Part shown: positions 46,576 to 55,000 of the stretch, one piece after another
Position numbering within the stretch: the stretch's first letter is position 1
Layout of the letters: each line of letters begins with the position of its first letter
Origin: Chitinophaga rupis
Lineage (GTDB): Bacteria > Bacteroidota > Bacteroidia > Chitinophagales > Chitinophagaceae
Reading direction: 5' to 3'
Assembly (NCBI RefSeq): GCF_900109685.1
Contig: NZ_FOBB01000001.1
Location: 1,116,001-1,180,000 of the forward strand
Length of the DNA: 64,000 nucleotides
The notes under the pieces: generated by a model
Seen by the model: the letters and a program-made list of their open reading frames with translations, nothing else
Databases searched by the model: none
What the model was told of the DNA's origin: nothing
Program-made: the position numbers and the translations under genes

Positions 46576-47124
46576 CGCATGTATGCCTTCCGAAATCTCC
46601 TCCACCATCTTTTTACAAAAGGCTGGCAGATCCTTCGGGCTGCGGCTGGTTACCAAACCATTATCCACCACCACTTCCTTATCTTCCCACTGCGCACCGG
46701 CATTAATTAAGTCTGTTTTAATACTGGGGTAAGATGTTACCGTACGGCCGGCCAGCTCACCGGTTTCAATTAAGGTCCAGGGGCCATGGCAAATGGCGGC
46801 AATGGGTTTGCTGTCATCAAAAAAGCCGCCTACAAAAGCCACTGCGTCTGCATTTACCCTTAACTGATCCGGGTTTAATACACCACCCGGTAATACCAGG
46901 GCGTCATAATCTTTTGAGTTGGCCTGGTCAACAGTTTTATCCACATCATACTCGCCGCCCCAGTCTTTTTCAGCCCAGGCCTTTACCTTACCGCCGTGTA
47001 ATGATATTATATCTACCTGTGCATCGGCATCTTTCAGTGCCTCTAATGGTTTTGTAAATTCAGATTCTTCAAACCCATCTGCTACCAGTATAGCTACCTT
47101 CTTGTTGCTGAGTTGCTTTTCCAT
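46573..47124 (-). CDS. DJ-1/PfpI family protein (protease/deglycase-like)
   Basis: The 183-residue protein carries the PfpI pattern: KVAILVADGFEESEF near the start with Glu of the nucleophile-elbow acid, DALVLPGGVLNPDQLR, and AAICHGPWTLIE with nucleophile Cys112 in an elbow. SYPSIKTDLINAGAQW follows. Such proteins are hexameric or dimeric cytoplasmic enzymes described as stress-linked peptidases or glyoxal deglycases. It is 37 bases from the Rieske flavoprotein gene on the same strand and probably in one operon with it. Confidence 0.92.
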   Translation of the reverse strand: MEKQLSNKKVAILVADGFEESEFTKPLEALKDADAQVDIISLHGGKVKAWAEKDWGGEYDVDKTVDQANSKDYDALVLPGGVLNPDQLRVNADAVAFVGGFFDDSKPIAAICHGPWTLIETGELAGRTVTSYPSIKTDLINAGAQWEDKEVVVDNGLVTSRSPKDLPAFCKKMVEEISEGIHA

Positions 47125-47161
47125 AAGATCCGTTTTATAGTTGTTAACAAAAATTATTTTC

Positions 47162-48781
47162 TCATTTATCTGCGGGGTGTGAGGCCTGCGCCTTTTCCCG
47201 GTAATAGAACAGGTCCTGGTTGGCAGGCCCGTTAATTACTTTTCCTTTGTAGGTGAACCGGCTGCCATGGCAGGGGCAGTCCCAGCTTTTCTCATCCGCA
47301 TTCCATTGTATAATACAGCTTAGGTGTGTGCATGCTGCAGATACAATGTGCAGGTCATCCTCTTCATCGCGGTAGATCCCGTATTTATTTTTTCCCAGCT
47401 CTACTATCTTCCCTTCACCCTGCTGAATGGAGGAAAGCTCCACCACATCCGCATCATACGGGTATTCTTTCATGTAGCGGAATAAGCCGCCGGCAAATTC
47501 CTTTATCCAGGTTTTACCGGAACGGAAATATTTGAACCGTTGCGGATCATAGATCTTTTTCCAGGGATTTACTTGCCCCAATATCAGGTCCGGTATCAGC
47601 AAGGCTGCTATAGTGGCATGTGTAAGGCCGTTACCGGAATCGCCGGTAACAATAAATACATTGTCTTTATCCCCGGGGTTACGGCCTATGTAAGCCAGTG
47701 AATCCATGGGTTCCATTACCTGGCCGGACCAGCGGTAAATAATTTCTTCTATATTAAATTTTCCACGTACCCAGGTTTCCAGGTGCCGGTACCGTTCCTC
47801 ATCTGTAATAGGTTCTGCAAAAGCCAGGCCCGTAGCATGGTCTTCACCACCGCATATCAGCAGGTCATGCTTTTCATCATAAGCCTGTATGCGTACATAG
47901 TGATAGGGTGGTATAGAAGCATTGGTGTGGTAGTCACCGGTATCCCACCACAATGCATGCGGAATACTATCTTTTGCTACCAGCCCGCCAATTACATACG
48001 TACGGTAAGCAAACTGCTTTAGGTGAATGGCATATTTATCATTTACTGGTGAGTTGGTGGCCACCACTACAAAACCGGCATGCACCCGCATGCCCTGGTC
48101 GGTAACAATGCCGGTATGGTCTATGGATTCCGCTTTGGTGGAGGTAAATATTTTTCCGCCGTTTGCGGTAATGGCATTACACAAACCATGTAAATATTTT
48201 AAAGGATGAAATTGTGCCTGGTTGGCAAATGCAAGGCCGGGCCCCACCTGGGGCAGGCCGGGTACCGCATCCAGCAAAGCCGCTTCCAGCCCGGCTTCCC
48301 GGGTAGCGTTATATTCTTTTTCCAGTGAATCTGCTTTATCAGAAGGGTGCAGGAATAAGTAACCGGTCACTCTTTCAAAATCACATATAATACCTTCTGT
48401 TTGTATGATCTGTTCGATGGTATCAATCGCGGCGCGGTGGCTTTCTGCTATATGGCGGATGCCTTCTTTTCCAAATACTTTTTCCAGGTGGTAATAACGG
48501 TCATCCAATGCAGTTACCAGGTGCGCGGTGGTACGTCCGCTTTCCCCGCTGCCTATGGAGCCGTCCTCTACCAATACCACTTTTTTGCCCAGCATGGTTA
48601 AGCGGTAGGCAATGCTTACACCTGCCATGCCGCCACCTATAATTACCACATCTGTTTCCAGGTCTTCCTGCAGGGGCTCATATTGCAGGGTTTGCAAAGA
48701 ATCCAGCCAGTAACTGCTGTGTATGCCGGAGGTAATATTACTTTCAATTCCTTTATGCTCATTTTGCTGCGCTTGCTCCAT
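47162..48781 (-). CDS. FAD-dependent oxidoreductase with C-terminal Rieske domain
   Basis: The 539-residue protein is a fusion. Residues about 40-400 form a DAO-type FAD domain with DVVIIGGGMAGVSIAYRL and the Glu of VVLVEDG; FIVTGDSGNGLTHATIAALL is the second conserved FAD contact. The last 100 residues are a Rieske domain with CTHLSC and CPCHGS, whose Cys-x-His and Cys-x-x-His pairs ligate a [2Fe-2S] cluster. No signal peptide is present, so it is cytoplasmic. Relatives are annotated as glycine/D-amino acid or flavin oxidases; the substrate is unknown. It and the PfpI protein make a likely oxidative-stress pair. Confidence 0.93.
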   Translation of the reverse strand: MEQAQQNEHKGIESNITSGIHSSYWLDSLQTLQYEPLQEDLETDVVIIGGGMAGVSIAYRLTMLGKKVVLVEDGSIGSGESGRTTAHLVTALDDRYYHLEKVFGKEGIRHIAESHRAAIDTIEQIIQTEGIICDFERVTGYLFLHPSDKADSLEKEYNATREAGLEAALLDAVPGLPQVGPGLAFANQAQFHPLKYLHGLCNAITANGGKIFTSTKAESIDHTGIVTDQGMRVHAGFVVVATNSPVNDKYAIHLKQFAYRTYVIGGLVAKDSIPHALWWDTGDYHTNASIPPYHYVRIQAYDEKHDLLICGGEDHATGLAFAEPITDEERYRHLETWVRGKFNIEEIIYRWSGQVMEPMDSLAYIGRNPGDKDNVFIVTGDSGNGLTHATIAALLIPDLILGQVNPWKKIYDPQRFKYFRSGKTWIKEFAGGLFRYMKEYPYDADVVELSSIQQGEGKIVELGKNKYGIYRDEEDDLHIVSAACTHLSCIIQWNADEKSWDCPCHGSRFTYKGKVINGPANQDLFYYREKAQASHPADK

Positions 48782-48919
48782 AAATCACGCATTTAGGTGT
48801 AAGTAGTAATAACAAAAACGGTTCCAGTAGTGCCTACCGTGCAGTGCGCTTTATTACAGGTAATTAGGTTACACTATTCCGTAAACAAGTGTGTATACAT
48901 TACTACGTTATGCGGGGAA

Positions 48920-50743
48920 TTATTGAATGGCAGCAGTATCGGTTAACGATTGCATAAAGGCAATTACATCCTGCTGCTCCTGCTGGTTCAGGTGCAGTGA
49001 ATCGGTGGGCAGGGTTTGCCCCTGCAGCTGCATACCCATGCCGGCGCCACCGCCGTTGTTGTAAAAAGTGATCACTTCTTCCAGCGTATTAAATACACCG
49101 TTATGCATGTAAGGCGCTGTAAGGGCTATATTGCGCAGGGTAGGGGTTTTAAACGCATAGCGGTATAAGGCTATGTGGTGCACGTTATATTTGCCATTAT
49201 CTGTATCTATTACCGGTTTATCTTTTATAGCAGGTACCCCGATAATTTCAGCTTCTGCTTTTGCAAAATCCGGTGGAGCTACGCCGTTAAACAGCGGCAT
49301 AAAATGGCAGGTGCCGCATTTTGCCTTGCCCATAAAAATATTAAATCCTCTTTTTGCTGCAGCAGTCAGCCGGGTGGTATCGCCACGCATATACTCATCA
49401 AAAGCGCTGTTCAGTTTTATAAGCGAACGTATGTAGCTGGCAATAGCACGCTGAATATTTTGAGGATTGATCTCCGATGGCTGTACATCAAATGCTTTTT
49501 TAAATAATTGCTGGTAGCGGGTTTGCTGCTGCAGTTTCAAGGCAGCGGCTTTTAAGTCGCCATGCATTTCTGCGCGATTATGCACCACAGTATTCACCTG
49601 GTCTTCCAGGTAAGCTACGCGCTGGTCATAGAACAAACCGGGTTGCAACGCAGCATTTAAAATAGTAGGGGTATTTCGTATTACCGGTGCTTCTCCGTCC
49701 AGGGCAGCAGGGGTTTTCAGTCCGTCGGAAAATGCCTTATGCGGATCATGACAGGTAGCGCAGGAACGTTGTCCGTTGTAGGAAAGCACCCGGTCATAGA
49801 ACAATTGTTTACCCAGGGTTATTTGATCCGCTGTAATAACCTGCGCCTGGTCAGGTGCATAAAAGGTAACGTCAAAAGCGTCTTTGGCAAATGTATGGGA
49901 AGCGGCAGGGTCTAAAAAGTGGGGCAGCTGTGTATAGGGAATATTCAAGGCTTCACGCACCAGTTTTAAATTTACCATCAGCGGATCCAGGTAGTTGCTG
50001 ATCAGGTGCAAACGGTCCAGCGTATTAAAGTCAGTATGTGTTTGCAGTATTTGCCGGGCGTTGGTAAACAATTCCTGCGTATGGTTAGCCAGCTCTGTGT
50101 TAATAAGCTGTACCCGTGTAGCATAAAAATGCCAGATGGTTTCCACACCATGCAAGGCAGCTGCGGCTTCCGGCAGGCTGTATTGCGCTTCCGGTGAGTC
50201 AAATCCACTCAGGCCCAGGGAGGAGATACGTAATACTTCCTGCCGCATGGCATCAAACAGCTGTGCATCCGTAAAATCCTGGCTGGATGCCCGCATGTGC
50301 ACCCGCTGCAGGTTTGCCTGCAGACGTTGTGCTTCCTGCCGCAGTGCTGCGGTATCTGTGTTTTGTAAGGTGGGGAATAATAAGGCTTCCAGCACCTGGA
50401 AACCTTCCGGTTGTATAGTCACATCTTTTTCATCTGCTTCTACTTCCTGCAAATTGGGCCCGTTAATAAACCGGTCAGTATAGGGCATGTAATAAGTAGT
50501 AAGCAGCTCCAGGGGTTTGTAGGCCAGCCTGGCTGCAAAAAAAGCCTGCTGCAATTTTTGCGTTGGCTGTCGTTGTTCAATAGCCGTACATAGCGCAGCT
50601 ACCTTCTGCTCCAGCTCATTTGCCTGAAACTGGTACCAGCGGCTGGTAGCCAAAGGTGCAGCACTATCTGCCTTCAGGTCAATAATGCTGTAAGCCAGTA
50701 TGGCCAGCAGTGTAACAGCTATCACTATAACGCCTATACGCAT
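48920..50743 (-). CDS. Diheme cytochrome c peroxidase with N-terminal imelysin-like domain
   Basis: The ATG at 50743 gives 607 residues; an upstream TTG is unlikely. One N-terminal membrane anchor (RIGVIVIAVTLLAILAYSII) places the rest in the periplasm. Residues about 30-250 are helical with EGFQVLEALLFP and AAALHGVETIW, which resemble the helical imelysin fold. The C-terminal part is a MauG/CcpA-type diheme peroxidase with SCATCHDPHKAF and KCGTCHFMP, TPTLRNIALTAPYMHNG and a final helix. It would reduce hydrogen peroxide with electrons from the chain. The fusion suggests a surface iron or peroxide role. It is downstream of the PhoX-like gene. Confidence 0.87.
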   Translation of the reverse strand: MRIGVIVIAVTLLAILAYSIIDLKADSAAPLATSRWYQFQANELEQKVAALCTAIEQRQPTQKLQQAFFAARLAYKPLELLTTYYMPYTDRFINGPNLQEVEADEKDVTIQPEGFQVLEALLFPTLQNTDTAALRQEAQRLQANLQRVHMRASSQDFTDAQLFDAMRQEVLRISSLGLSGFDSPEAQYSLPEAAAALHGVETIWHFYATRVQLINTELANHTQELFTNARQILQTHTDFNTLDRLHLISNYLDPLMVNLKLVREALNIPYTQLPHFLDPAASHTFAKDAFDVTFYAPDQAQVITADQITLGKQLFYDRVLSYNGQRSCATCHDPHKAFSDGLKTPAALDGEAPVIRNTPTILNAALQPGLFYDQRVAYLEDQVNTVVHNRAEMHGDLKAAALKLQQQTRYQQLFKKAFDVQPSEINPQNIQRAIASYIRSLIKLNSAFDEYMRGDTTRLTAAAKRGFNIFMGKAKCGTCHFMPLFNGVAPPDFAKAEAEIIGVPAIKDKPVIDTDNGKYNVHHIALYRYAFKTPTLRNIALTAPYMHNGVFNTLEEVITFYNNGGGAGMGMQLQGQTLPTDSLHLNQQEQQDVIAFMQSLTDTAAIQ

Positions 50744-50780
50744 GTTGCAGGTTGGGTACGGAAAGGGGCTGGCCAAAAAG

Positions 50781-50948
50781 AATGTAAAATTTTAAACCGG
50801 CGAAGGCGGTTCATAGAGACCATTTAAAAGACTTTATGAACGGGATAAATCATAAATGTAAAAGTAAAATGCCGCGAACATGAGTCTGTACCTGTTATCA
50901 CGGTAATTTACTTTTACATTTGAAAGGTTGCATTTATGATTTTACATT
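50781..50948. repeat. Dispersed hairpin element A, copy 3
   Basis: The copy is bounded by AATGTAAAAT (50781-50790) and ATTTTACATT (50939-50948). The inverted repeat extends outward: the left flank GGCCAAAAAG and right flank CTTTTGGCC continue the pairing apart from one extra A. The internal stem is AAATGTAAAAGTAAA (50854-50868) with its complement at 50907-50921, and TGCCGCGA follows the left arm. Here it separates two genes on the same strand. Confidence 0.8.
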
Positions 50949-50978
50949 CTTTTGGCCAACCCTGCTTTATCATTAAAT

Positions 50979-52445
50979 TTATCTCGGTAATCCTTTGATC
51001 ACTACAATCTCACTACCCTGATCTTCATTTGCGCGTTTGGCGCCGCCATCTGCACCTTTATAACGGGCGCCATGCCAGGTATGCGGCTGTATACACAGCG
51101 TAAAGGCGTTATCCACACCAATTACACTGGAAATATCCACCAGCGATCCGTATTCCCAGCTACCGAACTTGGAAGTAGCGCTGCCATACTTGGCCGCATC
51201 TGCTGCAGTACGGTGATGGTCCAGCTCAAACACGGGTTTCAGCTGTTTGCTGGCAATGGTGTACTGGTACACATATGCATCATGATCTTCCGTACCATAA
51301 CCATTGGAATCTTCCTGTACGTACACATAATTTTCCGTAACACATACGTTGTCAGGGTTCTGGAACTTATTCGCCGGGCCATTATCATCATCCCCATCCA
51401 GTATTACTTCCAGCTTACCTTTTAAGGGGTCGTTTTCATTCAGCACCAGGCGGTACACACGGCCCCATTGGGTGCGCGCGCCATCTGCATTCACACCGCT
51501 TACAGGCTGTCCGGTTACAGTAAAATATATTTCGCGGCCATTGGCATCGCTGCCTTTGCGGTAATCCACATCTTCCACGCGGCCAAACTTAATAGCCTTC
51601 AGTGGGTCAGTTAGCAGGGCTACCTGCGCACCGGTAAGAGTGCTATCATATCTTACAAATTCCACATCGTAGGTGGAACCGGTTTTCATATCTGTTTCGC
51701 GCTGGTTGCCATCTACCCGGCGCAGCATAAACTGGCTGCCTTTTTGCAGGTCGCCCACGGTGTTGCTCATATACAGGAACACCTGGCCGCCGGAAGCATC
51801 TTCTGCATCTTCCCCGATCACGATCACAGTTTTACCTGCATAGGTACCTTTAGGCAGGGGCACGGCATTTTCCGCGCTTCTGAAACCAAGGGCTTTCAGC
51901 TCATGCCCGGTGGCGGGGTTGCCGGCAGCTGCCAGCGGATCCAGCCCATGTACATTGCCTTCTACATTACTTTCCCCACAGGTCAGGTACAGCGGGCCAA
52001 AGCCATGTATCTCCGGTGTAGCCAGGGTGGCAGAACATAAACGCCACTGGCCGCCATCGGAGTTTAACACGTACTCGCCTTTTACAGGTTTAAAGGTTTT
52101 GTCCAGCGTAATGCGGGATACCGAATAGTTATCCTCCTGGTTCACCAGCATTACATAGTTATCCCCCTGCTTTAGTATACCGGAGCCATCGGCAGAGCCG
52201 CCAAATACATAATTGGGGCTTTGCGGCAGGGTATCATCACTGCTGATCAGGGAATACACTTCCAGGCCTTCAAAACCGGAGAGTTTTTTGATAAAAGCTG
52301 GTGTAACAGAATGGTTTTTCCATTCAATGGCGTTATTCGGAGGGTTTTCAGTTCCTCCATCGTTGTCTTTACCACATGAAAGAAACAGTACGCTGGCAGT
52401 AAGGCCCAGTAGGGGCAAGGTTTTTCCGAGGTTGATAGTTGACAT
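50979..52445 (-). CDS. PhoX-like (DUF839) lipoprotein
   Basis: The 488-residue protein has lipobox FLSC (Cys24). It shows the PhoX propeller pattern: GFEGLEVYSLISSDD, LKQGDNYVMLVNQEDNYSVS, ATLATPEIHGFGPLYLTCGE, FGRVEDVDYRKG, IYFTVTGQP and KFQNPDNVCVTENYVYVQED, with acidic residues placed to bind calcium and iron. PhoX enzymes are alkaline phosphatases, and distant members act on other phosphoesters. It is outer-membrane or periplasmic. It is separated from the peroxidase gene by element A3 and may be cotranscribed with it. Confidence 0.85.
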   Translation of the reverse strand: MSTINLGKTLPLLGLTASVLFLSCGKDNDGGTENPPNNAIEWKNHSVTPAFIKKLSGFEGLEVYSLISSDDTLPQSPNYVFGGSADGSGILKQGDNYVMLVNQEDNYSVSRITLDKTFKPVKGEYVLNSDGGQWRLCSATLATPEIHGFGPLYLTCGESNVEGNVHGLDPLAAAGNPATGHELKALGFRSAENAVPLPKGTYAGKTVIVIGEDAEDASGGQVFLYMSNTVGDLQKGSQFMLRRVDGNQRETDMKTGSTYDVEFVRYDSTLTGAQVALLTDPLKAIKFGRVEDVDYRKGSDANGREIYFTVTGQPVSGVNADGARTQWGRVYRLVLNENDPLKGKLEVILDGDDDNGPANKFQNPDNVCVTENYVYVQEDSNGYGTEDHDAYVYQYTIASKQLKPVFELDHHRTAADAAKYGSATSKFGSWEYGSLVDISSVIGVDNAFTLCIQPHTWHGARYKGADGGAKRANEDQGSEIVVIKGLPR

Positions 52446-52553
52446 GAGATTTGACCAATTTAAACTGAAGATAAGGGGGCTATGTTATGCCAGGGTTACC
52501 ATTATTTTATCTTAATTTGAATTTTGAAAAAGTAGTACGAACAAGGTATGACC

Positions 52554-52575
52554 GGTGAAAGTTTTTTCTTTCACC
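52554..52575 (+). promoter_or_regulatory. Hairpin-forming inverted repeat upstream of corA
   Basis: GGTGAAAG and CTTTCACC are perfect arms around a six-T loop. It lies just before a near-consensus -7 sequence, TATTTTTA (52580-52587), and the corA ATG at 52611. It could be an operator or the end of another transcript. Confidence 0.35.
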
Positions 52576-52610
52576 CCTGTATTTTTACAGGACTGAATTA
52601 ACTAACTGTT

Positions 52611-53705
52611 ATGGCTAAACGTATATTGCCCATTCCGGATGCGTTAAATCCTTTTAAGGGAAAAAAGCAGCGCATCATGAACTACAATCCTGCTACCGGT
52701 ATTGCAGACCGCAAGCCCGTAGCAGAGGTAAAGATCACGGTGTTTGATTTTAAAGATAATCATTGTGAAGAAGTGAAGCTGCAGGATGTAAAAGAGCTGT
52801 TACACTATGCAACAACACCGGAAACCAGCTGGATCAATATTGACGGTATCCGCAAAGAAGAGATCCATACTATTTGCACCGGCTTTGGTATTCACTACCT
52901 TTTAGAGGAAGATATCCTGAATGTAGGCCAGCGCGCCAAGATGGATGAAATGGGTGATCACTTATTTTGTGTGCTGCCCATGATCTATTTTAATAAGCTT
53001 AGCTGTACCATAGAACAGGAGCAGGTGAGCATTGTGCTGGGAAAAAACTTCGTGCTCTCCTTTCAGGAAGATTCCCACCGCGATGTTTTTGATCCCATCC
53101 GCGAAAAGCTGCATATCAACGGCTCCCGCATCCGCCTGGCTTTTGCAGATTATTTATGTTACACTTTGCTGGATCTTATTGTAGATAGTTATTTCACGGT
53201 GCTGGACAAATTAGGTGAACGTATAGAGCTGATGGAAGATGTGGTGCAGCACGAAGCTAACAACCGCACCCTGGCCCGTATTAATCTGCTGCGCCGGGAG
53301 CTGTTATTGTTCCGCCGCGCTATTTCACCTGTGCGGGAACTGGTAAATGGCTTTTTAAAAAGTGAAAGTCCTTTGCTGGATGAGCGCACCATGAAATATT
53401 ATAAAGATGTGTTTGACCACATTGTGCATTGTAACGACCTTACCGATAACTATAAGGATATGGTGTTTAACCTGCAGGAGCAGTATCACACCCAGCTGAA
53501 TCTGAAAATGAACGAGGTAATGAAGGTGCTGGCCGTGGTAACCACGCTTATGGCGCCGCTCACGGTAATAGCCGGTATTTACGGTATGAACTTCGATAAC
53601 ATGCCGGAGCTGCACTCACCCAACGGTTACTTTACTACCATAGCAATTATGGTGGTAATCCTTATAATTATGATCATTTTATTTAAGAAGCGGGGATGGT
53701 TTTAG
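52611..53705 (+). CDS. corA: CorA-type magnesium/cobalt channel
   Basis: The 364-residue protein has a large cytoplasmic N-terminal domain with EDILNVGQRAKMDEMGDHLF and the long stalk helix. Two C-terminal transmembrane helices are joined by the selectivity motif GMNF in GIYGMNFDNMPEL. The C-terminus IIMIILFKKRGWF ends with the basic tail typical of CorA. CorA is a pentameric magnesium channel in the inner membrane. A hairpin precedes its promoter. Its stop codon overlaps by four bases the stop of the convergent lipoprotein gene. Confidence 0.96.
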   Translation: MAKRILPIPDALNPFKGKKQRIMNYNPATGIADRKPVAEVKITVFDFKDNHCEEVKLQDVKELLHYATTPETSWINIDGIRKEEIHTICTGFGIHYLLEEDILNVGQRAKMDEMGDHLFCVLPMIYFNKLSCTIEQEQVSIVLGKNFVLSFQEDSHRDVFDPIREKLHINGSRIRLAFADYLCYTLLDLIVDSYFTVLDKLGERIELMEDVVQHEANNRTLARINLLRRELLLFRRAISPVRELVNGFLKSESPLLDERTMKYYKDVFDHIVHCNDLTDNYKDMVFNLQEQYHTQLNLKMNEVMKVLAVVTTLMAPLTVIAGIYGMNFDNMPELHSPNGYFTTIAIMVVILIIMIILFKKRGWF

Positions 53706-54349
53706 AGCCGGTCGTTTTCCCAGTTCTCCAATAATTTGGTGTTGGTATCGTATTTCCAGATAACCGGTTGCAGCTGGTTATTTTCATCGTACGTGCCGCC
53801 GGCTATTAATATGGTATGATCATCTACCCACACGGCCTGTTTAATAATAGTGGATGGGCCGGTAAATAAAATGCGTTCGCGTTTTTTCGTTTGTACGTTA
53901 ACAATAGCCACCTCCGTATCAGGCTCACCGGATTCCAGCACTACTTTACCATGGGTGCCCTGGTGCAGGAAATTTCCATAGCTCACCATATCTATTACCC
54001 GGCTGCTGTCGGGGCTATACACAAAAAATTGCCGGAACTGTTCAAACCGCGCCACTTCCATAGAGGTAGTATCTATTGATCCCAAAGTGTCTACCGTGGT
54101 ACGTTCCAGGCTATCGGTTCCAAAGCCGCCGGCCATGCTGCTGTCTATCCAGCCCTTCCATTGTATCAGGCGCTGTTCTGCCCAGTTCTTAAGCGTGTCT
54201 TTCGGTGTGGACTTTATTATTTCAGTAGTTACACTGTCGCGTACAGGAGGTGTTGTTTTAGTATGGTTACATCCATTACAACCCTGCAGCAACCATATAG
54301 TAATGATGATAGCCGGTACTAAAAAATAACGGTGTCGGATGTAATGCAT
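53702..54349 (-). CDS. Lipoprotein of unknown function
   Basis: The ATG at 54349 gives 215 residues with lipobox LQGC (Cys24) followed by NGCNHTK. The mature part is rich in Asp, Thr and Ser near the start, then has LKNWAEQRLIQWKGWIDSSM and a beta-rich half, QFFVYSPDSSRVIDMVSYG, EVAIVNVQTKKRERILFTGP, QAVWVDDHTILIAGG and QPVIWKYDTNTKLLENW. These strands read like half of a beta-propeller. I do not recognise a named family. It lies 33 bases from the DUF2480 gene and could be in one operon with it. Confidence 0.78.
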   Translation of the reverse strand: MHYIRHRYFLVPAIIITIWLLQGCNGCNHTKTTPPVRDSVTTEIIKSTPKDTLKNWAEQRLIQWKGWIDSSMAGGFGTDSLERTTVDTLGSIDTTSMEVARFEQFRQFFVYSPDSSRVIDMVSYGNFLHQGTHGKVVLESGEPDTEVAIVNVQTKKRERILFTGPSTIIKQAVWVDDHTILIAGGTYDENNQLQPVIWKYDTNTKLLENWENDRL

Positions 54350-54382
54350 TCCAGGCAACAGTACACGTTTAATATTTACAGT

Positions 54383-54886
54383 TTATTTTTTCTTGTAGAT
54401 GGGCACTGTGGAGCAAGGCTCTCCATACATAATGCTTTTTACTACAGGGCGCAGCAGGCGGGTGATCTCCACATAGGCAATTTCACCAGCGCCTTTGTCC
54501 CCACAGCCTTTGATCACAACCCGTTTATCTGCAAACTCATTCACATCTATCTTATTCAGGTTTTGCAGGAACAGGGTATTATGAATAAAGCCGGCATCGC
54601 CAAAAGCAGCGTAATGTGTTACCGGTTCCAGGTAGGTCATTATCAGCATATAGGCCCAGCGGGGCACCACGGCGTCGGCCGTGCAGGTAATGGCTACATT
54701 TTTATCGCGGTATTGCTCCCAGTCTAGGTTTTGCATAGCAGTACGGAAATCTTTTTCCTTCAGGATCATTTCCATAAACAGGTAATCCTTTATATCAAAC
54801 ACTACTATTTCTTCTTTGGGATAATAATCTTCCAGGTCCAGTGAAGTAAGTGCGCTCTGCGCTACTTTATTAACAATCTCGTCCAT
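54383..54886 (-). CDS. DUF2480 family protein
   Basis: The ATG at 54886 gives 167 residues; an in-frame Met at 54940 adds a basic leader and is unlikely. The protein begins MDEIVNKVAQSALTSLDLED and continues with EEIVVFDIKDYLFMEMILKE, VAITCTADAVVPRWAYMLIM and VVIKGCGDKGAGEIAYVEIT. This is the DUF2480 pattern, found almost only in Bacteroidota and with no known function. It is cytoplasmic with two conserved cysteines. It lies downstream of ppiD beyond a terminator. Confidence 0.88.
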   Translation of the reverse strand: MDEIVNKVAQSALTSLDLEDYYPKEEIVVFDIKDYLFMEMILKEKDFRTAMQNLDWEQYRDKNVAITCTADAVVPRWAYMLIMTYLEPVTHYAAFGDAGFIHNTLFLQNLNKIDVNEFADKRVVIKGCGDKGAGEIAYVEITRLLRPVVKSIMYGEPCSTVPIYKKK

Positions 54887-54940
54887 ATAAATCCTTTTTC
54901 CGTATACGAATTTACGAAATATCCGGCCAAACCCCTTCAA

Positions 54941-54970
54941 AACAAAAAGCCCGGAACTTACGCTCCGGGC
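54941..54970 (-). terminator. Intrinsic terminator of ppiD
   Basis: On the minus strand GCCCGGA pairs with TCCGGGC around an 8-base loop and is followed by TTTTTGTT. It lies 31 bases after the ppiD stop. Confidence 0.85.
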
Positions 54971-55000
54971 CTTTGCTATAATATAAGTCGTTTGTGAGCT

